From positions 1 through 40,162 of the forward strand of contig NZ_VTHJ01000074.1 of the NCBI RefSeq assembly GCF_008386495.1: a DNA stretch of 40,162 nt. The letters run 5' to 3'. The position numbers were made by a program, and so were the translations under genes. This document shows positions 8,146-16,587 of this stretch, one piece after another; position 1 is the stretch's first letter, and every line of letters begins with the position of its first letter. This DNA comes from Streptomyces tailanensis (lineage in GTDB: Bacteria > Actinomycetota > Actinomycetes > Streptomycetales > Streptomycetaceae). The notes under the pieces are model-generated. The model was not told where the DNA came from and searched no databases. It saw nothing but the letters and a program-made list of their open reading frames with translations.

Positions 8146-9659
8146 CCCACGACCTCACCCTCCCCTCCGGCACCGATGTCGCCGAGGGGCTGGCCGAGCG
8201 CGCTCTGCGCGACCCCCACCGCCCCCGCTTCCACTTCACCTCGCCCGGCGGCTGGCTCAACGACCCCAACGGGCTGACTCACTGGAACGGCGTCTACCAC
8301 CTCTTCTACCAGTACAACCCGCTCGCCCCCGCCCACCACCGCATCCACTGGGGCCACGCCACCAGCACCGACCTCATCCACTGGATCGACGAGCCGGTCG
8401 CCCTCGTCCCCGGCACAACCGGCCCCGACCGCGACGGCTGCTGGTCCGGAGTCCTAGTCGACGACGGCGGAGTGCCCACGCTCGTCTACTCGGGCAGGCA
8501 CGGAGACCGCGAACTCCCGTGCGTGGCAAAGGGATCGGCGGATCTGAGATACTGGACCAAGGACCGGGCCAACCCGGTCATCACCGCCCCGCCCGAGGGC
8601 GTCGACACCACCGCCTTCCGCGACCACTGCGTATGGCGGGAAGGCGGAATGTGGCGCCAGCTGGTGGGGTCGGGCATCCGGGGCGTCGGCGGGACGGCCT
8701 TCCTGTACGAGTCGGACGACCTGCGCACCTGGCGCTACGTCGGCCCCCTGCTGACCGGCGACGCCTTCCAGAACCAGGGCGAACTCGACTGGACCGGCAC
8801 GATGTGGGAGTGCGTCGACCTGTTCGGCATCGGCGACGGCACCGACGTCCTGGTCTTCTCCGCCTGGGACGAGGGCATCACCCACCACCCCCTGTACTGG
8901 ACCGGCCGCTACCAGGGCGACACTTTCACCCCGACCGCCCTCCACCGCCTCGACTACGGCGGCCGCTACTTCTACGCCCCCCAGTCCACCCGCGACGAGC
9001 ACGGCCGCCGCATCATGTTCGGCTGGCTCCAGGAAGGCCGCACGGACGAGGCGAACGCACAGACCGGCTGGTGCGGTGTGATGTCCGTGCCGAGGGTCGT
9101 CACGCTCAGCGCGGACGGCAGCCTGCACCAGGCCCCGGCGCCTGAACTGACCGTGCTGCGCCGGGAGCACGTAGAGGTGACGCCGGGCCCGCTGACCGCC
9201 CCGTACTCCCAGCTGCACGCCGTGCGCGGGGACCAGCTGGACATCGAGACGACCCTGCTTCTCGCCCCCGGAGCCACCGCGCAACTCGTGCTCCGCGAGA
9301 CACCGGACGCCGTGGAGCGCACGGTCGTGGAGGTCAGCAGGGAGCACGACGGAACGGGCGGCACCCTCCGCCTGCACCGCGAGGCCGGCAGCCTCGACCC
9401 GACGGTCGACACCGAACCCCGGTACGGCGAGCTGCCGATGGACCCCGACGGCCGAGTCGACCTGCGCATCCTCGTCGACCGCTCCGCACTGGAGATCTTC
9501 GCGAACGGCCGCCCGCTGGCCGCCCGCATCTACCCCGCCCGCCCCGGGGAGGCCGTAGGCGTCGGTATCGGTGCCCACGGTGACGTGACCCTGGAGCGGT
9601 TCGACGCCTGGCAGATGGCGTCGGCCTTCACCGACGGACCCCGGCCGCTGTGGCCGTGA
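8142..9659 (+). CDS. Cytoplasmic GH32 beta-fructosidase
   Basis: 505 residues without signal peptide or membrane span. The GH32 five-bladed propeller begins at RPRFHFTSPGGWLNDPNG, with the nucleophile Asp41 in WLNDPNG; the acid/base Glu223 lies in MWECVD. The middle stabiliser motif, normally R-D-P, reads F-R-D-H-C (Asp161-His162). Residues from about 340 form the usual C-terminal beta-sandwich, ending DLRILVDRSALEIFANGR, a segment very typical of GH32. The enzyme should remove terminal fructose from sucrose or fructo-oligosaccharides by a retaining mechanism. Its start overlaps the last transporter gene by four bases, which argues strongly that it acts on what that importer brings in. A perfect hairpin follows 15 bases after the stop. 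Confidence 0.9.
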   Translation: MTHDLTLPSGTDVAEGLAERALRDPHRPRFHFTSPGGWLNDPNGLTHWNGVYHLFYQYNPLAPAHHRIHWGHATSTDLIHWIDEPVALVPGTTGPDRDGCWSGVLVDDGGVPTLVYSGRHGDRELPCVAKGSADLRYWTKDRANPVITAPPEGVDTTAFRDHCVWREGGMWRQLVGSGIRGVGGTAFLYESDDLRTWRYVGPLLTGDAFQNQGELDWTGTMWECVDLFGIGDGTDVLVFSAWDEGITHHPLYWTGRYQGDTFTPTALHRLDYGGRYFYAPQSTRDEHGRRIMFGWLQEGRTDEANAQTGWCGVMSVPRVVTLSADGSLHQAPAPELTVLRREHVEVTPGPLTAPYSQLHAVRGDQLDIETTLLLAPGATAQLVLRETPDAVERTVVEVSREHDGTGGTLRLHREAGSLDPTVDTEPRYGELPMDPDGRVDLRILVDRSALEIFANGRPLAARIYPARPGEAVGVGIGAHGDVTLERFDAWQMASAFTDGPRPLWP

Positions 9660-9674
9660 CCGTCTTACACACGA

Positions 9675-9711
9675 CCACGGCCCCGGGGGTGGACGTCCCC
9701 CGGGGCCGTGG
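9675..9711. terminator. Perfect 15-bp hairpin after the importer/GH32 operon
   Basis: CCACGGCCCCGGGGG (9675-9689) and its exact complement (9697-9711) enclose a 7-base loop. There is no U-run, which is normal for terminators in high-GC actinobacteria. It lies between the coupled operon and the exported GH32 gene, whose AGGAG site is only 24 bases further on, leaving little room for a separate promoter. Partial read-through is therefore likely. Confidence 0.75.
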
Positions 9712-9744
9712 CCCACCCATCCCCGCTCTTCCTCAGGAGCCGCC

Positions 9745-12700
9745 ATGAGCGTGTCCCGCCGTACCCTCCTGCTCGCAGGAGGCACCGCCGCCACCTCGCT
9801 GCCTCTCGGAGGCATCATGCCCGCAGCCCAGGCCGCGACTCCGGGTGCCGCCGGAGCAACCCCCGATCCCACGCCGATACCGGACCCTCTCCCCGTCACC
9901 GGCACCTGGACCCGTACCTCCGACGGCGGTCAGAAGGCGACCGCCGGCGGTCGCGAGCCTGCCCTCGCCCTGTCCGAGCAGCAGCTCGCGGCCAAGGGTA
10001 CGTACGCGGCCCGTATCACTGCCCAATCCGCCTCCTCCGTGGGTGCGTTGGTGTTCCGGGCCGCTCTGGACGGTTCGACCGGATACGCGGTCGCCCTCGA
10101 CCCGGGCCGGGCCCGCATACGCCTCTACGACCTGGCCGGCGGCGACACCCTCGCCACCGCACCACTGCCGGGCGCACAGACCGGAACGCCATTCGCCCTC
10201 GAAGTGACCGTGGACGGCCCTGAGTTGACGGTCCACGTCGACGGCAAGCGGCTCCTCCGCACCGAGGACCACCGCCACGACACCGGCTCAGTGGGCCTGC
10301 TCGCCCAGGGTGGCAAGGTCACGTTCGGCCCGCCCTCCTTCTCCTCAGTCACCACCAACCTCACCGGCTGGACCACGAGCGGCGGCACCTGGACGGCGAC
10401 CCCGCTCGGCTGGCGCGCGGCCCCGCCCCAGGGAGCCATCGCCCGTGCCGTCGCCACGCCCAACGCCTACGACACCGCGTTCCAGACCGACCTGCTCCTC
10501 CACGACGCCTCCGCGGTCGCCTCGCTCCTGGTGCGCACCGACGCCAAGGCCACGCGCGGCTACGGTGTCCAAGTCGACCCGGGCCAGGGCCAGTTGAGGC
10601 TGTACCGCATTGACGGGGACGTCACCCTCGGCACGTACGAGACGACCATCAAGGCCAACACGGTCTATCGTCTCCGCGTCGAAGCCGAGGGCGACGAACT
10701 GCGCGTGCACTGGCAGACCAACTTCCTCTCACCCGACGGCTACACGCCCGTCCTCACCGCCGAGGAATCAACCCACACGAAGGGCAGGCTCGCCGTCACG
10801 GCATCGGCCGGCGCGGTGTCCTTCGAGAACATCGCCGCCGCTGACCTCGTCACCGGCCTCCAGGGCTGGACGGCCCGCTCCGGAACCTGGACCCCCGACC
10901 TGCGCGGCATCCGCGGCGAGAGCGGCCTTCGCACGGCCCCCTTCACTCACGGCGACCTGGTGGCGAGGGCCGACATCACACCCGCCGGCCGCTCCTCCTC
11001 GGCCGGCCTCGTCCTGCGCGCGTCCGCGAACGGCTCCGGCGGCTACGAAGCCCGCCTGGAAGCGGGCCGCAACGCCATCGTCCTGCTGGACCGCTCCTCC
11101 GGAACCCGCCTCGCCTCCGCCTCCGGCCCGGTCCGGCGCATCACCTCCGGCGGCACGTACCGCGTCGAGGCCCGCGCGACGGGCAGGACGATCGACGTGT
11201 ACGTGGACGGCGTACGGGCCCTGAGAGCCCGCGTGTCCCGCACCGAGGGCGGAGCGGTCGGCACCACAGCCGCGCACGGCACGTCGTACTTCCAGAACGT
11301 CGAAGTCCACAGCACGGCGGACTACTTCACCGAGCCGTACCGCCCCACGCACCACTACTCCCAGCTCACCGGCTCCACCAGCGACCCCTGCGGCCTGCTG
11401 TACCACGACGGCGAGTACCACCTCTTCCACCAGGACGAAGGCCGCTGGGCGCACGCCGTCAGTACCGACCTGATCCACTGGCAGCCCCTGCCGATCGCCC
11501 TTCCCTGGAACGAATACGGCCACTGCTGGACCGGCTGCGCGGTCGTCGACACCGACGACACCTCCGGCCTCTTCGACGGCGGCTCGGGCCTGATCGCGTA
11601 CTACACGAGCTACCACCCGGACAAGCCGGGCGGAAACGCGAGCGTGCGCATCGCGTACAGCAAGGACAACGGCCGCTCATGGCGGCTGCACGGCGATTCG
11701 ACCCCGGCCGTGCAGAACCCGGGCGGCCCCGACGCCGGCTGGACCTTCCGCGACCCGAAGGTGATCCGCGACGAGGCCCACGACCAGTGGCTGATGGTCG
11801 TCTCCGGCGGCGACCACATCCGCTTCTTCACCTCCACCGACCTCCTCACCTGGACCCACGTCAGCTCCTTCGGCTACGGAGACTGGGGCACCCCGGGCGT
11901 CTGGGAATGCCCCGACTTCTTCCCGCTCCCCGTCGACGGCGACGAGGACAAGGTGAAGTGGGTCCTCACCCTGAGCACGGGAGCCGTACGCGCCACGAAC
12001 GGCTCGGCCGCCCAGTACTTCACGGGCGAGTGGAACGGCACCGGCTTCACCCCCGACCAGAAGGCCGGCACGGTCCTGCGCGCCGACTCCGGCCGCGACT
12101 ACTACGCCGCCATGTCCTTCTACGGCCTGCCCGACGACCGCCGAGTCTGGCTCGGCTGGATGAGCAACTGGGACTACCCCTTCAGCGCCCCGACCGGCGC
12201 CTGGAAGGGTCAACTGAGCACGCCACGCGAACTGACCCTCTCGGACACCTCCGACGGCGTACGTCTGGTGCAGCGCCCGGTCCGCGAACTGGCCGCCCTG
12301 CGCACCGCCACCACAACCCGCAAGAACCTCTCCGTGGGCCCCGACTCCGAGAACCCACTCACACGTGTCACGGGCATCGCCTACGAGATCGAGGCCGAAG
12401 TCACCCTAGGCACCGCCACGGAGATCGGCTTCCGCCTCCGGAACGACGACGACCAACGGACAACGGTCGGATACGACGCGGAGGCACAGGAACTCTTCGT
12501 GGACCGCTCGGCCTCGGGCCTGAGCAACTTCACCCAGTACTTCGCGGGCCGCACCACCGCCCCGATGAAGGCGACCGACGGACGCGTCACCCTGCGGGTG
12601 TACGTCGACTCGTCATCGGTCGAGGCATTCGGCGCGGACGGACAGGCAGCCGTGACCAGCCTGATCTTCCCCACGCCGGACGCCGACGGCATGGCCTTCT

Positions 12701-13317
12701 ACGCCAAGGGCGGCACCGCACACATCGAGTCACTCAAGGTGCACGAGCTGAACAGCACCTATCGCCTGGTGGACCGCGTGAAGCCGTTGCCGGCCGCCCC
12801 GACCGGCGGCGAATTCCGCTCGGACCTCGGCAAGCTGACCATCACCCCCGCCGGCCGCTGGTCGACGGACAGCGCGGGCCGCGCCGCAACCTTCGACAAG
12901 GACTCCAACGCCATCTCGGCCCGCACGGCGACCGACCTGGACCTCACCACCCTGGTCCGACTCGGAGGCCCCGACCCGGACACCGGCGGCGCCCTCTCCC
13001 TCCTCTGGCGCGCCTCCTCCGACGGCGCCGACGCCTACTGCCTCAACATCGACCCCGACCTACGCGTGATCCGCCTGGTCGCCAAGACCGACGGCTACTT
13101 CGACGACGCCAAAGCCCTCGCCCGCGTCCCAGCCCTGGTCCGCCGCGGCACGACCTACCCCGTCCGCATCCTCACAGAGGGCGACCGCATCCAGGTATTC
13201 CTCAACGGCACGCGGATCATCGACGTGACGGACACGACCTACACGAGCGGCCACATCGGCCTCAACGTGTTCGGGGGGAGGGCGGCATACCAGAACACGT
13301 ACGCCCGGGAGCTGTGA
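9745..13317 (+). CDS. Large exported multidomain GH32 enzyme (levanase/fructan hydrolase or fructotransferase)
   Basis: 1190 residues. The N-terminus MSVSRRTLLLAGGTAATSLP is a twin-arginine signal with cleavage near AQAA (about residue 34), so the enzyme is exported folded. Residues about 45-190, 195-370 and 370-525 are three related beta-sandwich modules, each opening with a G-T-W-T-like segment. The GH32 propeller follows: nucleophile Asp547 in STSDPCG, Asp670 in FRDP, acid/base Glu721 in WECPD. A GH32 beta-sandwich comes next (LRVYVDSSSVEAFG), then a fourth module of the N-terminal type at about 1035-1190. Typical GH32 enzymes are 450-700 residues, so this one is unusually long. The nucleophile motif differs from the usual W-M/L-N-D-P-N-G. 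It probably attacks levan or inulin outside the cell; hydrolysis versus difructose-anhydride formation cannot be decided. AGGAG lies 5 bases before the ATG. Confidence 0.88.
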   Translation: MSVSRRTLLLAGGTAATSLPLGGIMPAAQAATPGAAGATPDPTPIPDPLPVTGTWTRTSDGGQKATAGGREPALALSEQQLAAKGTYAARITAQSASSVGALVFRAALDGSTGYAVALDPGRARIRLYDLAGGDTLATAPLPGAQTGTPFALEVTVDGPELTVHVDGKRLLRTEDHRHDTGSVGLLAQGGKVTFGPPSFSSVTTNLTGWTTSGGTWTATPLGWRAAPPQGAIARAVATPNAYDTAFQTDLLLHDASAVASLLVRTDAKATRGYGVQVDPGQGQLRLYRIDGDVTLGTYETTIKANTVYRLRVEAEGDELRVHWQTNFLSPDGYTPVLTAEESTHTKGRLAVTASAGAVSFENIAAADLVTGLQGWTARSGTWTPDLRGIRGESGLRTAPFTHGDLVARADITPAGRSSSAGLVLRASANGSGGYEARLEAGRNAIVLLDRSSGTRLASASGPVRRITSGGTYRVEARATGRTIDVYVDGVRALRARVSRTEGGAVGTTAAHGTSYFQNVEVHSTADYFTEPYRPTHHYSQLTGSTSDPCGLLYHDGEYHLFHQDEGRWAHAVSTDLIHWQPLPIALPWNEYGHCWTGCAVVDTDDTSGLFDGGSGLIAYYTSYHPDKPGGNASVRIAYSKDNGRSWRLHGDSTPAVQNPGGPDAGWTFRDPKVIRDEAHDQWLMVVSGGDHIRFFTSTDLLTWTHVSSFGYGDWGTPGVWECPDFFPLPVDGDEDKVKWVLTLSTGAVRATNGSAAQYFTGEWNGTGFTPDQKAGTVLRADSGRDYYAAMSFYGLPDDRRVWLGWMSNWDYPFSAPTGAWKGQLSTPRELTLSDTSDGVRLVQRPVRELAALRTATTTRKNLSVGPDSENPLTRVTGIAYEIEAEVTLGTATEIGFRLRNDDDQRTTVGYDAEAQELFVDRSASGLSNFTQYFAGRTTAPMKATDGRVTLRVYVDSSSVEAFGADGQAAVTSLIFPTPDADGMAFYAKGGTAHIESLKVHELNSTYRLVDRVKPLPAAPTGGEFRSDLGKLTITPAGRWSTDSAGRAATFDKDSNAISARTATDLDLTTLVRLGGPDPDTGGALSLLWRASSDGADAYCLNIDPDLRVIRLVAKTDGYFDDAKALARVPALVRRGTTYPVRILTEGDRIQVFLNGTRIIDVTDTTYTSGHIGLNVFGGRAAYQNTYAREL

Positions 13318-13346
13318 CCGCCGGCCAGACCGACCGATGACGATGA

Positions 13347-13392
13347 CCGTAGCGGCTCCGCCACCCAGGCGACCGGGACGGAGCCGCTACGG
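13347..13392. terminator. Perfect 14-bp hairpin ending the fructan locus
   Basis: CCGTAGCGGCTCCG (13347-13360) and its exact complement (13379-13392) flank an 18-base loop, starting 30 bases after the exported GH32 stop codon. It is the expected end of the fructan transcription unit. There is no U-tract. Confidence 0.7.
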
Positions 13393-13428
13393 AGTGAATC
13401 GAAAGAACTCACTGTCTATTGTGAAGCC

Positions 13429-13851
13429 GTGATCGACACATACACACTTCTCGATCGTCTGCCCACCCCGGCCGAGCACCGCCGGATCGCCGAAGCGGTC
13501 GGCTGGAGCAACGCATTCGACTGGGGCACTGTGCCCGCGTCCCTGGCCGGATCCCTGACCGGTGTTGTCGCCGTGGAGGGCGAGGACGTCATCGGTATGG
13601 GCCGTCTCGTCGGGGACGGTGTCAAGTACTTCTACGTCCAGGACCTCGCCGTGCTGCCCGCCTACCAGGGAGCCGGAATAGGAACGGCTCTGTTGCGCCG
13701 ACTGCTCGACCATGCGGCAGGCACCGCACCGTCCACGGCGTTCGTCGGATTGTTCGCCACAGACGGTGCCGTGCCCCTGTACCAGCGACATGGCTTCACA
13801 CGTGGCGACATGAGTGGCATGTTCCGTCTGGTCACGCCGGTCGAGGACTGA
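13429..13851 (+). CDS. GNAT-family N-acetyltransferase
   Basis: 140 residues, a full single GNAT domain. The acetyl-CoA-binding motif A reads VQDLAVLPAYQGAGIGTALL, with the Q/R-x-x-G-x-G/A pyrophosphate loop (QGAGIG); strand and helix of motif B follow (AFVGLFATDGAVPLYQRHGF), where Y-Q-R-H-G-F is the common end of the fold. It transfers acetyl from acetyl-CoA to an amine; the substrate cannot be told. GTG 13429 is the earliest start in frame, and the ATTGTGAAGCC upstream offers only a weak ribosome site. The gene stands alone between the fructan terminator and a long non-coding stretch. Confidence 0.85.
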   Translation: MIDTYTLLDRLPTPAEHRRIAEAVGWSNAFDWGTVPASLAGSLTGVVAVEGEDVIGMGRLVGDGVKYFYVQDLAVLPAYQGAGIGTALLRRLLDHAAGTAPSTAFVGLFATDGAVPLYQRHGFTRGDMSGMFRLVTPVED

Positions 13852-14469
13852 AGCCATCAGCGATGGCCGTCCAGCCCTCGCGAACTGCGGCTTTGCGTGC
13901 GCGACTTCGCACCCACAGGGCCCATTGGTGACGCAGGTCACGCAAAAAGCGTCTCGCGATTCGAGACGATTGGGGGTCGAGTCGTCCAAAGCGGCAGTCG
14001 GGGGCTCCTGGGGTGGCCGCTTGACCTCGACTTAGGGCACGCGGAGGGCGCGCAGCCCCCAAATTGGCCTGGACGACAAACAGCTTGGGAAGCGACGGCG
14101 CTTGGGCGGGTCGTATGGCTCTGACGTGCGCAGATGGCTTGTGCTCGGGTGGTCGTGCGGGTCGGATCGCACCGCTGCTGACCGTGGTTGTCCGCTCTTA
14201 CGGGCACGCTGTGGGCACAGAGCGCGAAGACCGGTGGGCAGAGCGCGTGCACGAACGGGCACTGTGTTCGGCCGGGCTCGGTCGGACATCCAGTTGGGGA
14301 ACGCCTTCGCGCGTGCACAGAACTTGGGTGAAGCCTGCTTTGCGTTACAAGGCCGATGGTCACGGCTTCCTGGGAACGGCCGGTAAGGCCCTCCTGGACC
14401 TGCCAGGCACGGTCGTCAACCGGCACCCAGCCGAAGAGCAGGCGCATGTCCTCGATGCCTTGCGCGCGA
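13852..14469. other. 618-bp stretch without a supportable gene
   Basis: Several short frames overlap here on both strands, but none has a ribosome site plus a recognisable product, and their composition lacks the strong third-position GC bias of neighbouring genes. The only ordered structure I see is a small inverted repeat at 13950-13968. The stretch separates the GNAT gene from the convergent response-regulator gene and could be an old rearrangement. Confidence 0.45.
13950..13968. repeat. Short inverted repeat
   Basis: CGTCTCG (13950-13956) and CGAGACG (13962-13968) flank the spacer CGATT. The arms are exact. Size and spacing would suit a dimeric DNA-binding protein, but no promoter or gene start is close by. 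Confidence 0.4.
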
Positions 14470-15135
14470 TCACAACAGCCCGAGGTCCCGGGCACGGAGC
14501 GCCGCCTGGGTGCGGTCGCGCAGGGCGAGGCGGCCCAGGATGCGGGAGACGTGGTTCTTGACCGTGCCCTCGCTGAGGTACAGCCGTGCGGCGATCTCCC
14601 GGTTGGTGTGCCCGTGTGCCACGAGCCGCAGGATGTCCGTCTCGCGCGGGCTGAGGGAGACCGCAGGAGCCTTGGCAGCGGGGCCGGAATGCGGCAGGAA
14701 GGCGGTCAGGTGGCGGGCGACGGACGAGTCGAGCTGGGTGACGCCCGCGTGCGCCAGACGGACCGCGTGTGCGAGTTCCTCGGCCGGCAGATCCTTGAGG
14801 AGATAGCCGTGCGCTCCGGCCCGCAGTGCCTGCACGACGTACTCCTCGTCATCGAACGTCGTCAGCATCACCACCCGGCACTCCGGCGCCCGGTCACGCA
14901 GGACGGCGACCGCCTCGACACCGTCCATCTCCGGCATCCGGACGTCCATGAGCACGACGTCCGGCCCCAGTTCCAGACTCTTCGCCACGGCGTCCCGGCC
15001 GTCCAAGGCGGTGCCGACGACCTCGATGCCCGGCCGGATGGAAAGCAGGGAGGCGATGCCGTCCCGGATGAGCCGCTGGTCGTCCACCACCAGCACCCGC
15101 ACGGACGGCGTCTGCTCCGGCTCCTCATTGTTCAT
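14470..15135 (-). CDS. NarL/LuxR-family two-component response regulator
   Basis: 221 residues. The receiver domain has the acidic pair Asp18-Asp19 (VLVVDDQRLIRDG), the phosphoacceptor Asp64 in VVLMDVRMPEMDG, and the conserved Thr (VVMLTTFDDEEYV) and Lys (GYLLKDLPAEEL). A LuxR-type helix-turn-helix closes the protein (LSPRETDILRLVAHGHTNRE, then LSEGTVKNHVSRILGRL). It is phosphorylated by the histidine kinase encoded just upstream and then acts on target promoters. ATG 15135 follows GGGGAGG with a 7-base spacing; the kinase stop is 16 bases upstream, so the two are co-transcribed kinase first. Targets are unknown; the divergent membrane-protein gene is the obvious candidate by position. Confidence 0.93.
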   Translation of the reverse strand: MNNEEPEQTPSVRVLVVDDQRLIRDGIASLLSIRPGIEVVGTALDGRDAVAKSLELGPDVVLMDVRMPEMDGVEAVAVLRDRAPECRVVMLTTFDDEEYVVQALRAGAHGYLLKDLPAEELAHAVRLAHAGVTQLDSSVARHLTAFLPHSGPAAKAPAVSLSPRETDILRLVAHGHTNREIAARLYLSEGTVKNHVSRILGRLALRDRTQAALRARDLGLL

Positions 15136-15151
15136 GTCACTGCCTCCCCGT

Positions 15152-16297
15152 CTACCCGGACTTCGCCGTCGCCCCGCGCGGGACTGTCACCGTCACCCGG
15201 GTGCCGGCGCCTGGGCTGCTGTCGACGTCGACACTCCCCGCCACCAGATGTACCCGCTCCCTCATGCCGAGCAGCCCGAACCCGGCGGCGTCCGCGTCCG
15301 GTGCGAAGCCGCGGCCGTCGTCCGTCACCTCCAGCCGCGCGGCGTCCCCGGCCAACTGGACCACAACTGTCACCTGTGAAGCCCGCGCATGACGGCGCGC
15401 GTTGGTCACGGCCTCCTGCGCGGCCCGGTACAGCGCGGTCAGCTCGACCGCGCCGTAGCCGTCCTCGTCGCCGCTCACCTCGACAGTGACCCGCGGCAGG
15501 GCCACGCCGTCCTGTGCCAGCGCGGCGAGCGCCGCCGACAGCGTGGGGCGCGTCGCCTCATCCCGCAGGGCGCGCACCGACTGCCGTACGTCGCCCAGGG
15601 CGAGCCGCACCGATCGCCGTGCCTCGTTCAGTGCCCGCTGGGCCGCGTCGGGATCCAGGCTCCTGAAGTCCGATGCCATCTCCAACTGCACGGACATCGC
15701 GGTGAGATGGTGACCGAGGCTGTCGTGGATGTCCCGTGCCAGCCGATTGCGCTCGGTGGCGGCGGACAATTCGGCGACCCGCGCGGCATACGCCTCCAGT
15801 TCGAGCCGTGCGCGCTGCTCGCCGACGGCCACCGCTGCCATCGAGATCGCCAGCACCAGCCCGACGCAGAGCATCAACAGGTCGGACACGTGCTCCTGGT
15901 CGCGGTACCAGCCGGGCGCGGTCAGCAGGTATGCGGTGAGCAGCCCGGCCAGACACAACGTGCCCAGCGCCAGCGCGGTTGTGCGGCCGAAGGCGAAGTA
16001 GGCGGTGAACGGCAACAGCACGAACAGCACTTGGGACAGTCCCGAGGCGTCCAGCAGCACCACCGCTGCGATCAGGGTGCAGCGGGCCAGCAGCAGCGGC
16101 ACCCGGGCAGCGGGCCGACGGCGTCCCGCCGCCTCCAAGGCGAACAGTGCACCGATCACGGTGACGAAGCCGGCCGTCCGCCAGGCTGTCGGCCCGGGGC
16201 CGTCATCCAAACCCGCCGCCGCGGAGTACAGACCACCCACCAGTACGACGCCGTACAGCAGCGGCGACACCCATCGCACGGGCACATACGCCACCAT
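15152..16297 (-). CDS. NarL-type sensor histidine kinase
   Basis: 381 residues from ATG 16297, chosen because GAGGGGG lies just upstream and hydrophobic helices start at once; the frame is open much further, but the upstream part has no such features. Four to six membrane helices fill residues 5-160 with only short loops, so there is no large extracellular sensor. The dimerisation/phosphoacceptor helix of the HisKA_3 class carries His191 in NRLARDIHDSLGHHLTAMS. The ATP-binding domain shows YRAAQEAVTNARRHARA (N box) and DDGRGF plus GFGLLGMRERV (G boxes). It belongs to the DesK/LiaS-like group of intramembrane-sensing kinases that often monitor membrane or envelope state; its stimulus is unknown. 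Confidence 0.9.
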   Translation of the reverse strand: MVAYVPVRWVSPLLYGVVLVGGLYSAAAGLDDGPGPTAWRTAGFVTVIGALFALEAAGRRRPAARVPLLLARCTLIAAVVLLDASGLSQVLFVLLPFTAYFAFGRTTALALGTLCLAGLLTAYLLTAPGWYRDQEHVSDLLMLCVGLVLAISMAAVAVGEQRARLELEAYAARVAELSAATERNRLARDIHDSLGHHLTAMSVQLEMASDFRSLDPDAAQRALNEARRSVRLALGDVRQSVRALRDEATRPTLSAALAALAQDGVALPRVTVEVSGDEDGYGAVELTALYRAAQEAVTNARRHARASQVTVVVQLAGDAARLEVTDDGRGFAPDADAAGFGLLGMRERVHLVAGSVDVDSSPGAGTRVTVTVPRGATAKSG

Positions 16298-16587
16298 GCG
16301 CACCCCCTCACCCGTTGCCGCCAGGCTAGGCCGCCCACGACCGCCCCGGGACACCCGCGAGCACATCACGGCCGGATCAGGCCCAACGGCATGTGCCGAA
16401 CGGCCGGCGCCGTCCGGAAAACGGTGACTTCCGGCCGTCGATGCCCGACGTCCTTCACCTCCCGACGCCGACCGGCTGCTTCCTACGGTTACGGCCCGGA
16501 CCCGCTGTCCGAGCACGTACTCACCGTTCGAACCAGCAGTCAACCGTCCGGGCAACCACCTGCCGTCCGAGCAACCGGAGCAGCCCC

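Noticed and set aside
9675..9711. Hairpin considered as an operator for the exported GH32 gene
   Set aside because: A 15-bp GC-only stem with 7-base loop right after a stop codon is better explained as a terminator.
14356..15489. Long plus-strand frame across the response regulator and kinase
   Set aside because: Antisense shadow of two clear two-component genes; its composition is Arg/Pro-rich without motifs.
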